Shown piece after piece: positions 11,267 through 23,699 of a DNA stretch of 64,000 nt (position 1 is its first letter; every line of letters starts with the position of its first letter). The stretch comes from Calliopum simillimum (Eukaryota > Arthropoda > Insecta > Diptera > Lauxaniidae), in the NCBI GenBank assembly GCA_951812925.1, contig OX638372.1, positions 64,559,407 to 64,623,406 on the forward strand. Reading direction: 5' to 3'. A model generated the notes under the pieces. That model searched no databases. It was not told where the DNA came from and saw nothing but the letters and a program-made list of their open reading frames with translations. The translations under genes were made by a program, and so were the position numbers.

Positions 11267-12832
11267 TGTATTGAAGCTACTGGCAATCGATGGGGAAAAG
11301 TGAAATGAGCTAAAAGGATGCAATGTTGAGATGTATAAAGACTGTTCTCCAAATTCTACTCTCCTATTAGTACTTACAAAACTTTTGCTTATTGCATACT
11401 AGTATATTATTTCTTTAAGTGTAAAAACATAAATGCAAAACCGCTATGTGTTACAATGAGAGGGTAATGAAAAAAATACATTTATAAATGATTTCTCTGA
11501 CGAACGTAGAAACTAAAGCATAAGAAAAGACAACTTTACTATTTTTTCATGGATCCACTTTGACATTGTTTTAAAATGTTGAAAAATTAATGTAATATTT
11601 TTATAATGCGCTTAAATGAAAAAAACGCAGTTTAAGTTATGAGAACTAAGATTACCCACCTTAAAAATAAAAACTTCATACAAATAGTTTTTTTTTTTTT
11701 TTTTTTAAAAAAGCCAAACATTTCGTCAAAATTATTCTGAAAAAATAAAAGAGAGTTTACCTTGAACTTAAATTAAATACCCTAAAGTTTTGAAAAACTT
11801 TTTCAATCATTGTTTTGAAATAAAAGTCGGCATGAAAAATTCACTCGTTCTCTTGTTTAAATTCAATAAAATTTAGTATATTGCTTACGGCTCCCGGAAA
11901 TAACGTTATTTCCTATGGCGTTATTTCCGGGACCTATTGCTTACATGTACCATTTCCAGCATTTTTATGAAGTTTCGCTGCATTTAAGTGTATCATTTCA
12001 ATATATTTATTTGGATAGGAGCTACCACACCCTTTTATCCAAGTTCACTTCAATTCTATTCTGAGCTTAAACGAATATTTGCGAGAGTATGTAATATCGA
12101 AGGCAAGCCAACACCAATGACCTTCTTGTAACTTGGGCTTGTAGAAGTATTATTAGTCTTTGAATAGAGATTGTCATACTAATTATACATATGTAATATA
12201 AAACACTGTTCAACTTATTTATACCTTGTGCGAAACTATGCCTATTTATTTGACAAACTTAAGCGCCATATATTTGGCTGCAAATTACGTTAAATTTCTT
12301 TAAACCCAGAAACTTATGCAAATGCAAATACGTAATGCCAAAGTTTTTTGTCCTTGAGCTGTCAATATCAGCTATGCGTCACCAGTCGAAGCTAAAAATA
12401 AACAAACGCACATGAACGTTATTTATCCTTAATTCATTGTTATCCCTGCCAACTTCAATGGTTAGAAATCAATGAGAAACAAAAGTAACAGATTGTTGCT
12501 AAGGAAAAGCAGAAAATTAAAATAAAAAAATAAACCAATAAATTTTCGTGGAAAATAACACCAAACATTTACGGATAAACAATACCACATAAAATATCAT
12601 CAAATGGCAATAAAAAAAAAAAAACGGTCTAAAAAAATACAAAAGTTTTAATTCGTATTTTTAGGCCGCCTGTATTTGTAATATTTCTATTTCTACTTTT
12701 TTAAAAAATTTGCTGTTTCAAAATTTTAATGGTATTCATTCATGCATTTATCACTTGGCCGCCCTTAAAGTAGGCAACACAAAATATGTGTGTGCGATCT
12801 ACATACATGTGAAATCTGAACCGAATCAAAAA
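11267..12832. other. Spacer, only the micro-element recognised
   Basis: Apart from the 46-bp inverted-repeat insertion at 11889-11934 I see no gene, RNA or repeat here. Its GC content is a little higher at 12240-12500, without any coding signal I can name. Confidence 0.4.
11889..11934. mobile_element. 46-bp inverted-repeat micro-insertion with 10-bp duplication
   Basis: The insert has ends GGCTCCCGGAAATAACG and CGTTATTTCCGGGACC (inverted, one indel) around a short loop. It is flanked on both sides by TATTGCTTAC (11879-11888 and 11935-11944). An 18-bp perfect palindrome, GGAAATAACGTTATTTCC, sits at 11896-11913. A 9-11 bp duplication is typical of Mutator-type transposition, but the insert is far shorter than known elements. 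A templated repair event is the alternative. Confidence 0.6.
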
Positions 12833-13490
12833 CTAGTAAGGGTGTTACCTTTGGCCTGGACAAACAATAAGTACCCTACAGTGAAGTGTTTCGAAAATTT
12901 TTTTATATGGAAGGTGCCACATTTATTACTCTTAGTATCTGAGTGAAATTTGGTTGGATTATCTTAAAAAACAGTTTCGGCATAGCATTTTTAAACTTTT
13001 GCTTATATGGGAGGAGCCACACCCCCTTGTCCGAGTCTGCCCAGTTTTTGCTTAGAGCGTACATTTATAGCCATTAGTGTTTGAGTGAATTTTAGTTGGA
13101 TTATCTCAGAAAACTGCTTCAGTAGAGCATTTTGAAACCTTTGCTTATAAGGAAGCTGCGACGCCCCCTTGTCTGAATTCGCCTAATTTTCACTCAGAGC
13201 TTGCGCTAACCATTCCTAGTATTTATGTGTATTTCGTTTGCTCTGTCGCGAAAAGTACTCTTAAAGTTGCATTTTGAATATATTTTATTTATGGGTGGTA
13301 GGCGTGTCCATTTACCGATTTCGCTCATTTTCAATTCCTCGAGCTTATTTTGACGGCGAAGGCAGAGCACCAAATTTCATTGAATAATCTTGCTCAGTTT
13401 TCCCAAAAAACGTTTTTCCACGCACAGACAGCCAGACAGACGGACATGGCTATATCGACTCAGGAAGTGACGCTTATAGAGAATATATAT
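12833..13490 (-). mobile_element. Helitron-like (DINE-1-like) copy, main part
   Basis: The 3' end on the minus strand (CTAG, GGCC hairpin) is at 12833. Internal GGAGGTGCCAC-type repeats follow, and the 5'-proximal part holds the INE-1-like stretch with ACGGACATGGCTATATCGAC. The copy is cut at 13490 inside GAATATATAT by a 2-kb insertion and continues at 15515. Confidence 0.85.
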
Positions 13491-13764
13491 CTGTGGCTGC
13501 GCGGAAAAATCAGGTAACTCCGTTTTTCAAAAACGAAAGAAAAACGCGTTTAACTTTTTTGATGAATTTAGCATGTTTTTTTATTTTTATTCGTTTTCTG
13601 GCGTAAAATAACGTGGGGAAACTCTAATTTGAATAAGAGTGAAGATTTTTTAAAACATTTCACTCAATTTTAGGCACAAATACAGCTAAACACGGTCAGT
13701 TACCTGGTTTTTCCGCAAAAATGGAGTTACCTGGTTTTTCCAAAAAGTTGTTCCATTTTCAATA

Positions 13765-13920
13765 TATGAGAATGTTACAACCCAACGAAGCGCTTCGAGC
13801 CAATGAACTGCCTATGTTAATTTCTGCGCTATTGGATACGACAGAGATGCGCTTCACTGCTGCATTAGAGCGCTTCGGAAGCACTATTGATGCGCTCTGC
13901 TCCCCATTGTTAATCATCGA
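13765..13920 (-). repeat. Fragment of the AGCGCTTC-rich repeat family
   Basis: It matches 53372-53510 and 52985-53120 in reverse orientation (GAAGCGCTCTAA, GTGAAGCGCATCTCT, GCGCTGAAATTAACAT-like). All three copies happen to stay open in one frame, but most differences between them change amino acids, so I see no selection for a protein. Confidence 0.75.
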
Positions 13921-14034
13921 TCGAATGATGAACGCTTATTTGTGAGGAAATCGGCAAGGTTGCGACAGAAGAAAATGTAGTTGTATTTCATCAAAGTGGA
14001 CATTTGAAATTAATCAAACATAAATTTCTTATTT

Positions 14035-14270
14035 CCATGATATGAATGTGCAATTTCGAAAAGGTCACATCTCCTAAACGAGGCAAAAGTAATGTCATAA
14101 TATTGATTGGCTGACATTTTGTTAGGAATGAATAAAATTTATGTCTTTTCACGAAAAATTTACTTGATGATGTATAATTAAGCTGAAAAATGTTATCGAT
14201 TTATATGACATTACTTTTGTCTCGTTTTAGAGATGTTATCTTTTCGAAATTGCACATTCATATCATGGAT
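14035..14270. repeat. Small foldback, ~235 bp
   Basis: The arms CCATGATATGAATGTGCAAT and its reverse complement at 14252-14271 enclose further pairs (TCGAAAAGGTCACATCTC / GAGATGTTATCTTTTCGA, GTAATGTCAT / ATGACATTAC). It lies inside the 2-kb TIR element and directly before the unidentified reading frame. Confidence 0.8.
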
Positions 14271-14299
14271 ATAAAAAACAAAATGCTTCAAGAGCAAGT

Positions 14300-14551
14300 T
14301 TGCAGAAACCTTACCGAGGCCAAATAACTGATGCTAAGGCACTTTTTGAATGGGCAAATAGTGAAAAGTTCGACATAATTTATAGTTATTGTGAATTTGG
14401 TGAATATGAAGCAACTGCATCGCAACTCTCCAACGCTTTTCAATATGTAGAAGCCATACCAGGGACCCAGAAATTTCATAGTTTTGTTCCCTTAGGCCGT
14501 AACCGTATTGCAGCACGGCGTATTTTATTTCCTTCGAGGAATTTAAAATGA
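14300..14551 (+). CDS. Unidentified reading frame, 83 codons, within the TIR element
   Basis: I do not recognise this protein. From the first Met it is 83 residues; the frame is open further upstream to about 14270 and may be longer. Visible features are TDAKALFEWANS, an FDIIYSYCEFGEY stretch and PGTQKFHSFVPLG followed by an Arg-rich end. The composition looks like a real folded domain and not AT-rich noise. It could be part of the element's own lost protein or a captured host exon. No neighbours in the element support a function. Confidence 0.35.
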   Translation: MQKPYRGQITDAKALFEWANSEKFDIIYSYCEFGEYEATASQLSNAFQYVEAIPGTQKFHSFVPLGRNRIAARRILFPSRNLK

Positions 14552-15514
14552 TGTAAATTACAAAAAAAACTTACATAACACGAAATATTGCATGTACTAA
14601 AATCACTTCTCTTGTACCATTAAAGATACCATCTTAATTTTAAATTCATATGAAAGGTAGTTTTGTCTTCTATTCCATAAAAATATTTTGGAAGGTCGAA
14701 AAAAGGTACTTTAGCGATTTTTGTCGCTTAGTACTAAAATAAATAGTAGTTAATTTAGTACATTTTTCCCAATATAAAAATTTCTTAAGGCGCATAGCGT
14801 AATTCAATACCTTTCTAAAAATGGTCCAAAAAATCAAAGCTTCTAAGCCTCGAGACATACTAACTTTCTCTCTTTTTCATATGAAATATTTTTTTTTGTC
14901 TTTCCAAAAAATATATTTTGAAATGTAAAAAAGGTGCACCTGGGCACGTTTTTTGTAGTGTAGTACTAAAATAGTAGTAAATTTAGTACTTTTTATCAAC
15001 TACGAAAAAATTTAAGCTTATAGCCTGATTTAATACCTTTCCAAAACAGGTCTAAACATGAAAATCGGTTGAGAAATGGCAAAGTTATTGACAATTATTT
15101 GTGGATAGTTCGTCACATTTTACGGTTTTTTCCATTTTTTGCACTCCACAAGCCATAAAAAAAATCGCAAAATTTTTTTCCCATTTCTTAAAGACTAGGC
15201 ATGAAACGAAACCATGTACCAAATTTCAGCCAAAGCGAAATCGGAAATTGTATTTGGATTTCTGTTGAATTTTCTAGTTATATTAAAAAATTTGTGGAGT
15301 TGCCTGGTTTTTCCGCAAACGGTATGGAGTTACCTGGTTATTTCCCAAAATGTATCATTTACGCAATTTTTTGTTTTTAAATAACTTGGAAATGAAATGC
15401 ATTATTCAAATTTCGCTCTGATAGAATGATTGTAAATCAAAAAACATTCCATTTTTCATGGTTTTTTCATTTTCCAAAAAAATGGAGTTACCCGGTTTTT
15501 CCGCGCGACCACAG

Positions 15515-15603
15515 AATATACTTTTCCATACCTGCGATACGTGATCCTTTTCTGCGTTACAAATGGAAGGACAATGTGAATATACCCTGGGTATAGGGTA
15601 TAA
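15515..15603 (-). mobile_element. Helitron-like copy, 5' end (continuation of 12833-13490)
   Basis: It resumes with AATATACTTTTC and ends with the hairpin ATACCCTGGGTATAGGGTAT, exactly the part missing at 13490. The two parts are one copy split by the 2-kb insertion. Confidence 0.85.
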
Positions 15604-16334
15604 CTAATAAGGGTGTAAGCTTTGGCATGGCCAAACATTAAATACCCTACACTGCAGTATTTTGAAAATTTTGCTTATATTGGAGGTGCCGCGCCCTCTT
15701 GTCCGAGTTCGTCTTGTTTTAGCTCAGAGCGTGCTATTACAGTCCTTAGTATTTGAGTGATATTTAGTTGGATTATCTAAAAAAAACTCTTTCAGTATAG
15801 CAATTTGAAACTTTTGCTTATATGTGCCACGTGCTCTTGTTCGAATTCACCCAGTTTTTGCTCAGAGATTGCATTTATAATTTTAAGTGTCTGAGTAAAA
15901 TAAAGTTCGATTATTTCAAAAACCCTTTCAGTATAGCGTTTTCAAGATTTTGCTGATATGGGAGGTGCCACACCCTCTTGTCTGATTTCACCCACTTTTT
16001 TTCTCAGAGCTTGCGTTTACAATTTGTAGTATTTATGTTTATTTTGGTTGCATTGTCGTGAAAAATACTTCTAAAGATGCGTTGACCGATTTCGCTCATT
16101 TTCAATCCCACGAACTAACTTTGACGACGAAGGCAGTGTATAAATTTCAGTGAGTTATCTTGCTCAGTTTTCCTAAATAATGAATTTCCATACCTAGCCA
16201 GACAGAGGGACATGGCTCGACTCAGGAGGTGACGCTGATCAAGAACATATATACTTTTCTATATCTGACACTCCTCTTTCTCTGCGTTACAAACGGAAGG
16301 AAAAAGTGAATATACCCTAGGTATAGGGTATAAA
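15604..16334 (-). mobile_element. Helitron-like copy in tandem with the previous one
   Basis: This is a near-complete copy: a CTAA 3' end (a variant of CTAG, still CTRR), the GGCCATGCCAAA-type degraded hairpin, internal repeats, the ACATGGCTCGACTCAGGAGG block, and the 5' terminal ATACCCTAGGTATAGGGTAT hairpin. Its 3' end touches the 5' end of the neighbouring copy, a head-to-tail arrangement common for Helitrons. Confidence 0.85.
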
Positions 16335-17653
16335 AATAGTAAGCTCATTTCATAGATTTTTCATTATTTCAGATAAAATAATATAAATCGGAATCAAAAC
16401 TTGTGATATCAGTAAATCAGGCATTTGACTTTGTTTGCCATTTTCTCTTTGTTGTCACCACATGACAAAAAACGACATGGACCAGATTTAAAGAATTTAG
16501 TATGCAGCTTAACTTTGAGAGGAGCATAGGGTTAAAATGGAACGTTTCCATCTTATGAAATAAGTTTGTGTCCTTTATGAGCGCTCCCAAAACGGTTGGT
16601 TCTGTTCTTAGTATCAAACTTTACGTTGTCACTTCAATTCTCTTTTTGTACTTAACAAATGAAGGGTTGAATTTTACCTGTTTGAAGGATATGAAAAAAG
16701 TAACAATTAAATTTTACTAAGAATTTCCAAAAGGTGAAAATTCCATGAATATACATGCTTCTGAGAAAAAAAGCTTTCGGACTACATTAAATTTTCCGTT
16801 TTTACAATAAAAATTTTGTATGAATAATTAATGAAAATTCATTGCAACAGCACACATGGCAGTGTTTTATTTAGAAATTAAATTATTTATTTTGCTTGCA
16901 TTCTATTGAGTGAAAACGTGCGCACTTAGGGAAAGAACTGTGGGCGATTTTTATTTTTTGCAGTCAGTAGGTACACAATACGTACAAACTCAAGAGGCTT
17001 CAATAAAGATTTTGCATTAGAATGCTTTAAAAACTTTACTTCTAGAAACACTATCTCAAAATTTACTAACAGAAATATCACTGTTGACTGTTCCTTCGAT
17101 GACATCAACTGCATATGGTAAAATCTGAAAAACTTAATCTGTGGTGACTAAAGCAATAGAAGATCTACTTAAGTAGATAATTGGTGTCTAAGAGTTTATA
17201 AAAAAGTGATAGCAATCTCTGTAAGAAATTATAAGCAAATCATTTGAAAAAAACTGAACAGCATATGGGTGATTCCGTAATATTGCGCTCTCTAAATGCT
17301 TTAGTCGTGTAGAATCGGTGATGAAGTTTTTATGTTAGTCTTTAACACAAAACATTTCGTAAATTTTGATTTTATATACAGGTTTGCCTTTACCATGGTA
17401 TGAAATCCATCTTCTCTTTATGATAAAAAGAAATATATTTCATTTGAAAAAGATGTCCATCAAAATAAGAGTCAGAAAAAACTGAACATTTTATTTTGAA
17501 GTTTTTACGTTCATTTGATTATAAAAATCCTTTGCCGTGCCATGCCTGTACCATGAATATTTTGAAATATGTCAAATCCTTAAGAAATTTACATGAAAAT
17601 AAAAACATAATTTTCAGGTGATTTATAATTTTGGTACGGTTATTATGACAACT
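16335..17653. other. Unassigned spacer
   Basis: No element ends or protein similarity seen. Open frames of 60-66 codons (16417-16617 minus, 16926-17114 minus) have no recognisable motif. Confidence 0.4.
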
Positions 17654-18160
17654 TTGAAGCTGGAGTTACAAGCAACGCGTCGTCGCTTTACCGCGTCAAG
17701 GCTTTTCAAGCGTTTGGTTTTCGAGTTACATGCCGCGCTTCCTCGCGTCAAAGTTTTTTATGACAACAGCTGACAGTTCATAAAATTTAAAGCAATAAAT
17801 AAAATTTGTGCTGAGGATATGGAAGTATCCAGAGATTTTCTATTTTTTCGGAGCTCACCAAAATAATTTTAAATTTAAATAGTTTTGTTATTTATTTATA
17901 TTGGCAGCTAAACAATTGAAAAAAAAAATGCGTTTTGAAATTGAAAAAATTGAGGGGTTTGTTTAATAAGCTTGACGCGTGAAAGCGTAGAAAAAGTTGA
18001 AAGTTGCTCAACTTTTCGCGTCATATGCTTTTTGACTTTCAACGTGTTGTGTTTTGTAGCTCACTCCATAGAATTGCAGGGTTTCAACTTTTCCTGACAG
18101 AAGCGTGTGCCGCGATAAAGTGACGACGCGTTGCATGTTACTTCACTTTAAGCTTTTCAA
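17654..18160. mobile_element. Inverted-repeat element with GCGTCGTCGC core, ~0.5 kb
   Basis: GCAACGCGTCGTCGCTTTAC near 17671 is answered by the inverted AAAGTGACGACGCGTTGC near 18117-18134, with looser matches outside (GAAGCTGGAGTTACA / TGTTACTTCACTTT). Several GCGTCA and GCGTGA motifs and TTTTTCAACTTTC-type hairpins lie between. Its CpG-rich ends stand out against the AT background. Termini and duplication are not certain. Confidence 0.55.
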
Positions 18161-19603
18161 CTATGTGCTGCCTCGGTCGAAGACTTTTTTTTATTGAATC
18201 GCTCACATGATTATGTAGAGATGAGCTTATTTCGGTTAAAGGAACAAGAGGAAGCTTGAGGATATGGGAAAAATAAGAACAAAACAATTGCCCATACAAT
18301 CGTGAACCACACAACTGTACAGATATTTAATACATGGTTTTAGGAAAACAACAAAAACAAATATTCAATTTCAGAAAAATCTAGGATTTAATCTTTTCTA
18401 ACGTAAATTGAAAATCACAAAAAAGTGCCAATTATTATGAACTAAGTATTTCCATAACAAATGAAAAGACAAATGCAATTCTCGGACATAAAACAAATCA
18501 AATTTCTTAGTAGTAATTTCAATTAAAAAATTTGTATATATGACAGTAGGCGAATATTCGTGTATCTGAAAATAATTTTAGTTGGAAATCCATTGTCACC
18601 CTGGACCTTTTTGATGGTATGCGTATTGAAATCATTTTCCCATACAAGCACTATTTTTGTTCACGAATAACTACCAGGCGACAGCAACCCTCGCACTCAC
18701 ATACATAAATAAATCTGTGAAAAGATGGCAAAAATAAGTATCGAGAAAACCAGATTTTATTCAGGTACTATTAGATTTAAAATATGTTTTTGAAGTAATG
18801 CTGGAAAATACTCTCGTGAATTGTATGTTAAGTATGCCTTCTTTATACGTATATATTTCAGACAGAATCGTTTTTGTTTCCACAATTTTCTGAAAAAGAA
18901 AATACGTTTTTGGAAAATTTCATGTGATAAGTAATATTGCGTAAGAGTTTTTATAAGATAGATTCAAATTCGAATACAAGTTCTATTCTGAAATTTAGAA
19001 AAATCTAATGTGTCGTTTTCAAGCAAAGTTTTATAATGTAAAGACACATAAATGAGACATAATAACAACCCAGTCAGTAAACGGATTTAATTTGAAATTG
19101 GGGGATACTTGTTTGCTACGGCAAAATACACATAAGCATATTTTACACATTTTGCTTTGAAATCCAAAAAGTACCAGTTCATAGAACTAAGTACTTAAAT
19201 TAATTCATCCATTTTAACTTTTACAAAAATGAACTGACGTTCAATAGCCTTTTACTAAATTGATAAATATTTATTTATGATTTTTTCTTCTTCGCCACAT
19301 TTTTAATGGCTAAAATTTTATCCCACAGCATATTCAAATCACAACCTCATACGCTCATATGGGGTATTTATTGCACATGATTAGATTGTAAATTACCATC
19401 AACCCAGAACATTTAAATGGTAGGACATTGACCAAATACTTATTACTCATCCATGCACACAATTTACACATATCTTTAACTCTGTAAAGGAAAGCAAAAT
19501 GTTACATACATTTATATAGTTTGATTGCAAGAGTATTTTGGTTCAATGAATTTATTATTGAACTTTTGTTTGAAAATTGTAAATCCAAAATGAAGCAATT
19601 TAA
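18161..19603. other. Unassigned spacer
   Basis: About 1.4 kb of AT-rich DNA with no recognised repeat, gene or RNA. Confidence 0.4.
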
Positions 19604-21065
19604 TATATGAAGCAGAACACGCCAAGTGTACCAGCTGAAAATTTTTTTGTCTCCGATTTCGCTCAAATTTGGCAATATGGTAGTCCCGGTGTGCAAAAAT
19701 AATAATCCGCGAGGATTTGGTCCTAGTAACATTTGTTGTTAAAATACAGGGTTCTGAAGTTGGCGTTTTTAGTCATTTTCATGAAAAGGGTGTTTTATCA
19801 AAAATTTATAGCTTGCACCAAAGTTTGTAAATTCATATATCTAAGTAACTGGTCCCATTTAGTTGTAAGTGTTTTTTTATAAAAAAATATTACTTGGTGA
19901 AAAAAATTTTTCACCGAAATTTTTTAAACTTAAAAATATATCCCAGGAAAATTTGACGAAAAAAGAGCTGCTGTGCGAAATACTTCCAAGTGAACTTTTT
20001 CACCGGAATTGTGCTTATTAAAGCATGATGAATAAAGAGAAAAAAGTCCATTGTGCGCATAAAAAGTTAATCAGGTTTGAAGGACGCTAAAATCAGTTTT
20101 TTGCAAATATCTCGCTAACGCAAAATTTTGCAGAAAAATGTTTCTCCACAATTTTGTAACACATGAAATATCCTATGTAAAGATGTAAAAAATGTTTTTG
20201 TGTAGCTTATAGTTTAGGAGACAACCCAATTTAAAAAGTTGTGCACAATTTTTATATGTAAATGCTACGCATAAGTTCATATTAAAATATCTTACTTTTA
20301 AAATTGCGAATACTCTTTAACGAGGAGTCGTAGAAAAAAAATTAAAAAACCATTCAAAAGATATCTGTATACACCATATTAATTTTTTTGGAGCGACTCA
20401 TGGTTCAAGATATATTCTTCAAAAACCGTTAAGGTTTCAAAAAAGCAACGGCATTAATTTTGTAGAGAATCACAAGATCTACAAAGCCATATGTGTACAC
20501 ATTGAAATAACCGTTTAAAGGATATTCAAAAAAAACCTTTAAATGGCAAAAAAAAAAAACGATTTTTATTGTATGTATGTATTTCCACGCACGCCCAGCC
20601 AGCCAGCCAATCACTTAGCCAGCCAGACAGACGGACATGGTTATATCGACTCAGGAGGTGACGATGATCAAGAATATATATACTTTTCTATATCTGCCAC
20701 GCCTTCTTCTCTGCGTTACAAACGAAAGGACAAAGTGAATATACCCTTGGGTGTAGGGTATAAAAAGAGCACGCTACTAAGTTTAAAGCTGATTATCTCA
20801 AAATTACAAAATTGTTACTCTCACACATTTTTTTAAATTTTTTTTTGTTAAAACTAACCGTTAGCGAGTTATTTGCGAAAACCTGATTTTTGCAACCTTT
20901 GTCCTTGAATAACTTTTTATGCGAACATAATTTTGAATCGTTATTTTCACACTTTGATTGTCATGCATTAATAAGGATTATTCCGGAAACAAGAATTAAA
21001 AGAACTTGAAATTATTTCGCAAGAAATTCCTTATTTTTCTAGTTTTAATAAAAAACTATAGGAGA
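19604..21065. repeat. Degraded foldback (same family as 26151-27433) with nested Helitron end
   Basis: The left part, with ATGAAGC..CACGCCAAGTGTACCAGCT, matches both ends of the foldback at 26.2 kb, followed by AAGTTGGCGTTTTTAGTCAT and AACTGGTCCCATTTA. Around 20055-20125 and 20855-20930 the arms face each other (GCGCATAAAAAGTTA / TAACTTTTTATGCG, AATATCTCGCTAACG / CGTTAGCGAGTTATT). A Helitron 5' fragment sits in the middle. The outer right end is lost or too diverged to see. Confidence 0.65.
20582..20763 (-). mobile_element. Helitron-like 5'-end fragment
   Basis: It contains CCAGCCAGACAGACGGACAT, GACTCAGGAGGTGACGATGA, the AAGAATATATATACTTTTC run and the terminal ATACCCTTGGGTGTAGGGTAT-like hairpin. 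It starts abruptly, so only the 5' quarter of a copy is present. Confidence 0.85.
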
Positions 21066-22081
21066 AAGTCTTTTTTGTAATTATCGGGAAGATAGACTGC
21101 ACTAAAAATATATGCTATCTTCGGCAAAGTTTTTCCAAATTATCCATAATTAACGATTTAGCTAAGCCAGATCTGTGAAATTGTCCTTTAACCTATCTTA
21201 ATACAAGTATACCTTTTCCCTAACCAAAGAATTTGAAAGAACGAATTATGTGGCTTACATAGAAAATCAATTATTTATTTATTTACTTATTTATTCTCAT
21301 ATTAGTTAAGTGAATTTTTATAATAAATAAATACACATATTGGTCACTTTGGCAAATGGTCACTGACCAGTGGATAATGAATGTGCGCTAATTGAACTGA
21401 GTGGTTTCTAGATGACAACGTTTAAATCGACATAAGTACTAGTGAGACTTCATAATTTTTTTTTTTTTTTTCAAATAAACTTGCAAAAACTTAACAAAAA
21501 TCAGTTTTCTATCAAATCATTTATATGTATTGGACTGAAGGCTACAAAACCACCCCAACCATTACTCAAAAACCGTTTGAAGTAAGCAAACCACTCCAAT
21601 GGATTGTTCTTGATTTGGACCAAATTGGCATGTGTTCACAAAACTCAACGAGATCGGTTGCCGGGCCGAAATGAGTTAACCGATTGAGCAAAAATATTAT
21701 TTAGCAATGCTTTAGTGCGAAGTCATTTAATCCAAGGGTGTCAGCGCTTTCAAATCACTGAGCCAAGCGCAGGCAGCGCAATACAATTGCATGGTGTACC
21801 TTGGACCGTTAGAGATTGGAATGGAAAAAGTAATATTTCTACTTAATGGTAAGACTTAGAAATATCATTGTCACGTCATTTGATGCTTAAAGCATTGTAG
21901 AAACATAACTTAATCAAAAAACTAAAGAAACTTTTTTTGAAAATCCATCACATTGAAAAAACTGAAAAGCGGACCAAGGTACACACATCTCCCCTACTGA
22001 CAAGTTTAGTAATTTTTAACAAAAACATTTTAATTATGAATCAATTCTTTTATAAAAAGACTTTTCAATACATAAATATTA
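21066..22081. other. Unassigned spacer
   Basis: No element or gene recognised. A slightly GC-richer block at 21590-21800 has no coding features. Confidence 0.4.
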
Positions 22082-22976
22082 GGGTAAAGGAGGGAAATAT
22101 GGACCGCCAATCTTTCTTTTTTAAATAAAACTCAAGAAACATAGAACAAAACAATTAAATTTATGTCATTCGTTAAAGGAAACAATTCACCTTTCTTTTG
22201 ATTCACTTTTAGATAAATATCTCATCAGGATAAAGAAAAGAAGTTAAAAAACTGAAAATATTCAAAATGAAAATAAAAAAAAAACTGTAGTGTTATGTAA
22301 ACTAATTAGTCCATATTGGTCCACATGTTTATTTAGTACAGAAGTTGCATATAAAAATATCACTTCCATATCCGGCACATTTTTCATGACTCTAAGAACG
22401 TCAGATTACATATTCAAACCAAAATTCGCCATGGTGATCTTCTGAGTTTTACATTATATGCATTTTTCATCTACTATTCATTTGTAGTTTACAAATTACA
22501 AATAATGAAAATCAGACTCGTCCTGAAACTGCCACTAGATTCTTCATCTAAAGTAGATGATAAATACATTTGTTTTTTGAGGCTTTTTTCTTTGGTGGTC
22601 CATATTACCCGCACCACGTGTTGGTGAAATAAATTGTGTTTTATCAAAAACTCTTGTAGTCAATGAACATATTTGTGCTGATAAATTATAAATGGTATTC
22701 ACTGACTTTATATAGTTAACCATTCATTTAAAAACACCATGTCTTTAAAGTGAAATAATAAAATTTACTAACTGGAAAAAAATTATCACCTGACTCTTTT
22801 TTAGAAAAAGTATTTAACAGAATCATGCGACTTCACCGAACGCTAAAATCGCACTGACATAAGCTTTAGGTATTGGCGTAACGTTAAACATGAATAACGG
22901 TAAATCCTATGTACGCAATGGAAAATATCCATGTGGTCCATATTACCCACGTAGTCCATATTTCCCGCCCTTACCC
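22082..22976. mobile_element. TA-flanked MITE, long copy (895 bp)
   Basis: The ends are TA|GGGTAAAGGAGGGAAATATG and, inverted, ATATTTCCCGCCCTTACCC|TA. Copies of GTCCATATT and GGTCCATATTACCC recur near the right end, likely binding-site repeats. No open frame of note. The 255-bp copy at 10003 is an internal deletion derivative. Confidence 0.85.
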
Positions 22977-23699
22977 TATATACGTGTAAATGTGTAGTTA
23001 AATATCAAAATTTCCTAAGTCCTTCTCTGATGTGTATGTGGGCAAAATAAAATAAATTAAAAACAATTCAATGAAATTTATTCTATTTTGCCTAAAAATC
23101 TAAGAAGGACTTAAGCAGTTTTGATATTTAACGACACATATAATATATAGTACCTGGAAACCGAACCCTGCTCGGTCAATCTTATTATTTGAGTCGATGT
23201 TTTTATTCATAGCTATTTTTTGTTATGTATATCTTTTCACTTCTAACGGTTATGCTTTCAAAATGATAAACAAACCGATGAGAATAATAATTAGAAAAAA
23301 CTCGGAAAGCATTGAATGGTATAGAAAAATATCAAAAACTCAAATTTTTTTTTGGTGAAATAAAATGCCATAAAATAAATAAATGGAATATGCCACGCAC
23401 CCAAAATATTTCGTCTTTTGTATGACAGCTGAAATATCTTATCTTCAAAGGATCATAACTCGGAAAATAAGAATCCTATTGGAAAAATCCGAAAGGATAT
23501 TTGGATAAAGAAGAGTGTAACTGTTCGATGTTATTAATAAAAAAGAATTTTACCCGTTCTTGTAGCGTTTTCTTCAACTTCAAGCAAGCATATTTTAAAA
23601 TCCTGCAGGTATAATGACAGTTCTGCTGATGAAGGCGGATTCAGCGTCAAAAAGTACATAAGACTGCATATAAAGAATTAAACAGTTCATTACATTTTT
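22977..23699. other. Unassigned spacer
   Basis: No gene recognised. A short ATTTCCTAAGTCCTTCTCTG / AAGAAGGACTTAAG inverted pair occurs at about 23010 and 23100. Confidence 0.4.

Larger units (their letters stand above)
13491..15514. mobile_element. 2.0-kb TIR element inserted into the Helitron
   Basis: The ends are CTGTGGCTGCGCGGAAAAA and, inverted, CTGTGGTCGCGCGGAAAAA; about 31 bp match with four differences. The motif GTTACCTGGTTTTTCC or close variants occurs at both ends and at about 13698, 13726, 15300 and 15330, forming subterminal repeats. The target duplication lies in an AT run and is ambiguous (3-5 bp). It carries a fragment of the tRNA-like family (13765-13920), a small foldback (14035-14270) and one unidentified reading frame (14300-14551). 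No known transposase is visible, and I cannot place it in a superfamily. Confidence 0.75.
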
